From: an uncultured Bacteroidales bacterium
GTDB lineage: Bacteria; Bacteroidota; Bacteroidia; Bacteroidales; UBA932
DNA: 9,097 nt
Assembly (NCBI GenBank): GCA_946415795.1
Contig: CAMKTW010000057.1
Location: 1-9,097, forward strand
Direction of reading: 5' to 3'
This document shows positions 6,158 to 9,097 of the stretch, piece by piece. The notes under the pieces were generated by a model. That model searched no databases. It worked only from the letters and a program-made list of their open reading frames with translations, and was not told where the DNA came from. Position 1 is the stretch's first letter. Each line of letters opens with the position of its first letter. Position numbers and translations under genes: made by a program.

Positions 6158-6739
6158 ATGAAAAAAATCGCATTGTTGATTCTGGCCGTAATGGCCTCAA
6201 TGACCGTGACCTCCTGCAAATGCTGCAGTGATAAATGCAAGAAAGACGGCAACGCCGAATGCTGCAAGGCAGCAGATGCAGTCAGCGCCGTGGAGAAATA
6301 TCTTGTTGACGAAATCGCTCCCTGCTATACCCCGGGCGAGGTCAATATACCCGTGACCATTTATTCCAAGGTGGACGAGAGCGATCCGGAGGATGTAACC
6401 GTGCTGGGAGATTTCTGGATTTTGAATTACTACCAGGCGGGCGACACGCTCAAGTGCGTCTCCGGCGGCAACCATTCCGGCCTGCTTCATCTTAAGAAGG
6501 GTGAGGACGGCGGCTACATAGTGACTGACTTTGAGCAGGTGGCCGACGGCAGCGACAACCTGCCAAGCGCACGGCGAATCTTTGGCGACCTGTTTGACGA
6601 ATACGCCTCAATCCACTCCAATCAGGACTTCCGCGACAGCATCATAAACTGTGCAATCACCGATTTCACAATCAAAAACGGGCTGGACGTGAACTACTAT
6701 CAGGACTACGGCTGGCCCGCAATCAAAATTAACCGCTGA
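6158..6739 (+). CDS. Cys-rich lipoprotein of unknown function
   Basis: 193 residues. The N terminus is a lipoprotein signal (MKKIALLILAVMASMTVTSC) with the anchor cysteine at C20. Directly after it comes a dense cysteine cluster: C22, C23, C27, C35, C36, separated by lysines, which looks like a metal-binding or multi-thiol head held next to the membrane. The following 155 residues are acidic, with motifs such as GDFWILNYY, GDTLKCVSGGNHSGLLHL, SARRIFGDLFDEY and YYQDYGWPAI, which I recall only from uncharacterised Bacteroidales proteins. Two or three further cysteines occur (C56, C99, C164). No catalytic signature is visible. Position between a thiol peroxidase and an oxidoreductase suggests a thiol or metal role in the envelope, but that is inference. 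Its stop overlaps the next start (TGATG). Confidence 0.88.
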   Translation: MKKIALLILAVMASMTVTSCKCCSDKCKKDGNAECCKAADAVSAVEKYLVDEIAPCYTPGEVNIPVTIYSKVDESDPEDVTVLGDFWILNYYQAGDTLKCVSGGNHSGLLHLKKGEDGGYIVTDFEQVADGSDNLPSARRIFGDLFDEYASIHSNQDFRDSIINCAITDFTIKNGLDVNYYQDYGWPAIKINR

Positions 6740-7464
6740 TGGCCGGAGGAAGTATGACAGCGCTCGTGACTGGCGCCTCCCGCGGGATCGGACTTGCCAT
6801 TGCCCGCGAACTGGCCGAGGTGGGATACAACCTGGCGCTGGTGGCACGCAACGAAGAGGCTTTGAAACAGGTGGCGGCAGATATTGAAACAGCCTGCGGC
6901 GTGCACGTAAAGCCGGTTCCCGCCGACCTGGCGCAAGAGGAATCATACAATCGCATCGTGTCAGAAACCGTGGCCGCATTTGGCGGCATCGACCTGCTGG
7001 TGAATTGCGCCGGACTGGCGCAGCAGGGAAGTTTCACGGAGGTGGTTCCGGAAGAATGGAACAAAATATTCGCCGTCAACGCCAAGGCCCCTTTCTTCAT
7101 CTGCAAGGAGGCGCTCCCCTATCTGAAACAGTCGCAAAAGCCCATCATCATCAACATCGCGTCCGTTGTGGGCTTCAAGGGATATATCAACCAGAGCGTT
7201 TACTCATCCAGCAAGCACGCCCTCACCGGCTTTACCAAGGTGCTGGCCAAGGAGGTACAGCCCTTCGGCATCCGCGTCCACCTGATCTCTCCCGGCGGCG
7301 TCGCAACCGAAATGGTCACTAAGATGCGCCCCGACATCAAGGCTGATGAATTGCTGCAGCCGGAAGAGATTGCAGAGATTGTCCGCTTCCTGGTCACACG
7401 CAAGGGACGCGGCACGATAGACCAGTTCTACCTGCGCCGTTATTCCTCCCTGGCGTTCGATTAG
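6739..7464 (+). CDS. Short-chain dehydrogenase/reductase (SDR)
   Basis: 241 residues, a classical SDR of usual length. The nucleotide-binding motif TGASRGIG is at 11-18, NCAG at 89-92, the catalytic residues are N114, S142, Y155 and K159 (YSSSK), and the PGG loop is at 185-187. The enzyme transfers hydride between NAD(P)H and a carbonyl/hydroxyl substrate; D63 in PADLA is in the usual adenine-pocket position. Resemblance to 3-oxoacyl-ACP reductases is general and no substrate can be assigned. The C terminus (RGTIDQFYLRRYSSLAFD) matches a tail I recall from Bacteroidales SDRs. ATG at 6739 overlaps the previous stop. An alternative start at 6754 (M6) is preceded by GGAGGA, a rare good ribosome-binding site here, although the spacing of 3-4 nt is short. 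Last gene of the operon; the stop is 18 nt from that of the convergent gene. Confidence 0.93.
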   Translation: MAGGSMTALVTGASRGIGLAIARELAEVGYNLALVARNEEALKQVAADIETACGVHVKPVPADLAQEESYNRIVSETVAAFGGIDLLVNCAGLAQQGSFTEVVPEEWNKIFAVNAKAPFFICKEALPYLKQSQKPIIINIASVVGFKGYINQSVYSSSKHALTGFTKVLAKEVQPFGIRVHLISPGGVATEMVTKMRPDIKADELLQPEEIAEIVRFLVTRKGRGTIDQFYLRRYSSLAFD

Positions 7465-7482
7465 AGCCCCGCCGACGCAGCT

Positions 7483-9097
7483 TTATCGCAGTTTCAGCGT
7501 CTTGCTCTCAAAGGGTATCGGGTAGGTCGAAACCCAGACAGAGGGTTTGATCTGGTCAGATGTGGCTGCCACTGCCCATACCTCCAATGTCTTGCCCTTC
7601 AAATCCTCTGTCAGGGGATAGTAATAGGTGTAGTTCCCCTCGGTATCGTTGAGCCAGACCTCCCATCCGTAAGGGTCACAACTGTATGACGGTGCGCGGT
7701 CGGGGCACCCGTGCCACTGTCCGTCTATCTTGAGGGCTGCCCAGGCTCCTTCACGTTCAAACTTGCCGTCGAGGGCTATGCACAGATATGCGCCGGAGGG
7801 TATCTCGTCAAGACAGACCTCACCTTGCCAGGTGCATCCTTTCCAGTTTTCGCCCGCATCGTTTCTCTTCTTCCAGTAGGTCGGGAAAAGGTTTGTGGCG
7901 CGCCACTTGGTGCGATCTACCTGTGATGAACCGCGATAGCCCCTTATTTCGGTGATGCGCAGCGGAGTGAAATCGAGTTTTAAATATCTGATGGGACCGG
8001 CGGAGCTCAGGTCTATGACGGAGCGGACGTCACTTAAAAAAGTAACCGCCTTCCAACTCTTCAGGTCGGCGGAAACCATTGCAGTGGCCCCCTCCTCTAT
8101 GTAGTAGGGCAGCAGCGAGAACTCGTCGTAGGTATCAATCTCAAGCGAATCCAGCTCGGTCACTTCGCCCAGGTCCAGACACAGCGATGTGGTGAAAGGC
8201 TTGAAAAAATCGTCCCTTATGGCCACCGAAAAAGATGTCTTGGGGTCGTCGTCAAACATATAACGGTCCCAGCAGTCGCGGATTACAAAAGATCGTTGGT
8301 TGAAAAGAGCGTCGCGGGCAGCCTGCACCTGCGGTATGGCGGTGGAGCCGGAGCGCTCCAGAGAACGTATCTCCAGGGCATTGTTGTCTGCCGCAAAGGC
8401 CATCGCATCGTAGATGCACTGACCCTCGGCCGGGTATTCTACCATCTGCATATCTGTCAGCTTGCGGTGGTACGCCCGCTTGAGCGGCTCGCCGGGGAAC
8501 TTCACCTTGAAAGATGCGCCCCGCGCCGCAGCGGCATTTGCCTTTCCGTCCAGAGTGGCGTTGCGGAACCGGACCGTCCCCTTCTCCACTCTCGCGGTAT
8601 ATGACTTGCCGGGCATACCCAGCAGCTTGACCTCCACCTCATCGCCGACCTTGTCGTTTATAATCTGGTACGGAATGCCGCTGATGGCCACCTTGTCCTT
8701 CTCCGGAGCGGTGGTGAGTTTAATGAGGGCGGCGCGGAACGGAAGCACCTCGACCTCTATGGAAGAACAGTAGGCGTGGCTGCCGAGGTCATATATGTAA
8801 GGATGATACTGGCGGACCTTGACTTTTGATGCTTTGTCCAGCCCGGTGGATCCATCCAGCATTACGGTATATTTCACAGGTTCCCAGGTCAGGTTGCGCA
8901 GCGTCAGGAAGCGGGTTGCGCCGTCGCCGCGGCTCAACGCCTCGGGGCCGTACTGCTCTTCCGGCAGCCGGAAGCCATCCACCAGGATGTCGCGGTACTG
9001 ACGGTGGAGATTGTAGATGAATGCCAGCATCGGATACTCGTCGTCCCGCAGCAGCCAGGGGTTGGCATATATCTGCGGCGCCATTATAAGTTCCCTC
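7483..9097 (-). CDS. C-terminal part of a large carbohydrate-active protein with discoidin-like domain
   Basis: Open from the right edge to TAA 7485-7483, 538 codons, with no stop at the edge, so the true start lies outside; the ATG at 9084 is internal. Numbering from that ATG, residues 1-60 (MAPQIYANPWLLRDDEY, LHRQYRDIL, SRGDG) look like the end of a catalytic barrel as seen in bacterial glycoside hydrolases. Residues 60-125 form a beta-sandwich (FLTLRNLTWEPVKYTVML). About 130-200 is Ig-like. About 262-385 looks like an F5/8 type C (discoidin) domain (FVIRDCWDR, LCLDLGEVTELDSLEI, RYLKLDF, ITEIRGY). About 395-533 is a Trp- and Cys-containing beta-rich module I do not recognise. Such proteins are usually secreted and cleave or bind host or plant glycans. 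The hydrolase family and signal peptide cannot be seen here. No terminator is apparent in the 18-nt convergent gap. Confidence 0.8.
   Translation of the reverse strand, partial: RELIMAPQIYANPWLLRDDEYPMLAFIYNLHRQYRDILVDGFRLPEEQYGPEALSRGDGATRFLTLRNLTWEPVKYTVMLDGSTGLDKASKVKVRQYHPYIYDLGSHAYCSSIEVEVLPFRAALIKLTTAPEKDKVAISGIPYQIINDKVGDEVEVKLLGMPGKSYTARVEKGTVRFRNATLDGKANAAAARGASFKVKFPGEPLKRAYHRKLTDMQMVEYPAEGQCIYDAMAFAADNNALEIRSLERSGSTAIPQVQAARDALFNQRSFVIRDCWDRYMFDDDPKTSFSVAIRDDFFKPFTTSLCLDLGEVTELDSLEIDTYDEFSLLPYYIEEGATAMVSADLKSWKAVTFLSDVRSVIDLSSAGPIRYLKLDFTPLRITEIRGYRGSSQVDRTKWRATNLFPTYWKKRNDAGENWKGCTWQGEVCLDEIPSGAYLCIALDGKFEREGAWAALKIDGQWHGCPDRAPSYSCDPYGWEVWLNDTEGNYTYYYPLTEDLKGKTLEVWAVAATSDQIKPSVWVSTYPIPFESKTLKLR

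Noticed and set aside
1..9097. CRISPR array or rRNA/tRNA genes
   Set aside because: No regularly spaced direct repeats and no recognisable structural RNA sequence were seen on either strand.

Overview
Organism. The window reads as chromosomal DNA from a gut-type Bacteroidota, most likely order Bacteroidales; I cannot fix the genus. The grounds are TAnnTTTG-type -7 promoter boxes, weak or absent Shine-Dalgarno sequences at most starts, a Bacteroidetes-style IS200-like transposase, a SPASM radical-SAM gene coupled to a small membrane/lipoprotein gene, a HicB-HTH remnant of the kind common in Bacteroides, and a large polysaccharide-degradation-type protein carrying a discoidin-like domain.

Layout. 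(1) 1-761, minus: N-terminal 253 codons of a Y1/HUH (RAYT-like) transposase running off the left edge. (2) 762-935: non-coding, packed with consecutive stem-loops, one of them a good intrinsic terminator for leftward transcription. (3) 936-4186, minus: four genes read leftward, namely an acyltransferase-3 membrane protein, a DEDDh 3'-5' exonuclease, a small membrane/lipoprotein and a SPASM radical-SAM enzyme. The last two are fused by a TGATG stop/start overlap and may have their own promoter. (4) 4187-4357: non-coding, two palindromes and promoter-like boxes. (5) 4358-4776, minus: a dead hicB antitoxin gene with three nonsense codons and one frameshift; the AT-rich DNA upstream (4777-4947) may hold the last traces of hicA. 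(6) 5008-7464, plus: a tight four-gene operon of a secreted TlpA-like thioredoxin, a Bcp-type peroxiredoxin, a Cys-rich lipoprotein and a short-chain dehydrogenase. (7) 7483-9097, minus: C-terminal 538 codons of a large carbohydrate-active protein entering from the right edge, convergent with the operon.

How the genes work together. The plus-strand operon looks like a thiol/peroxide-redox unit: an envelope dithiol oxidoreductase, a thiol peroxidase, a Cys-rich anchored protein that could be its partner, and a translationally coupled oxidoreductase. The radical-SAM/lipoprotein pair resembles the rSAM/lipoprotein gene pairs known from Bacteroidales, whose product is not established to my knowledge. 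The transposase and dead HicB mark two spots of past mobile or selfish-element activity. I see no CRISPR array, rRNA or tRNA. Nothing here is clearly a new system; the best leads are the rSAM/lipoprotein pair, the Cys-rich lipoprotein in the redox operon, and the unannotated hicB ruin.
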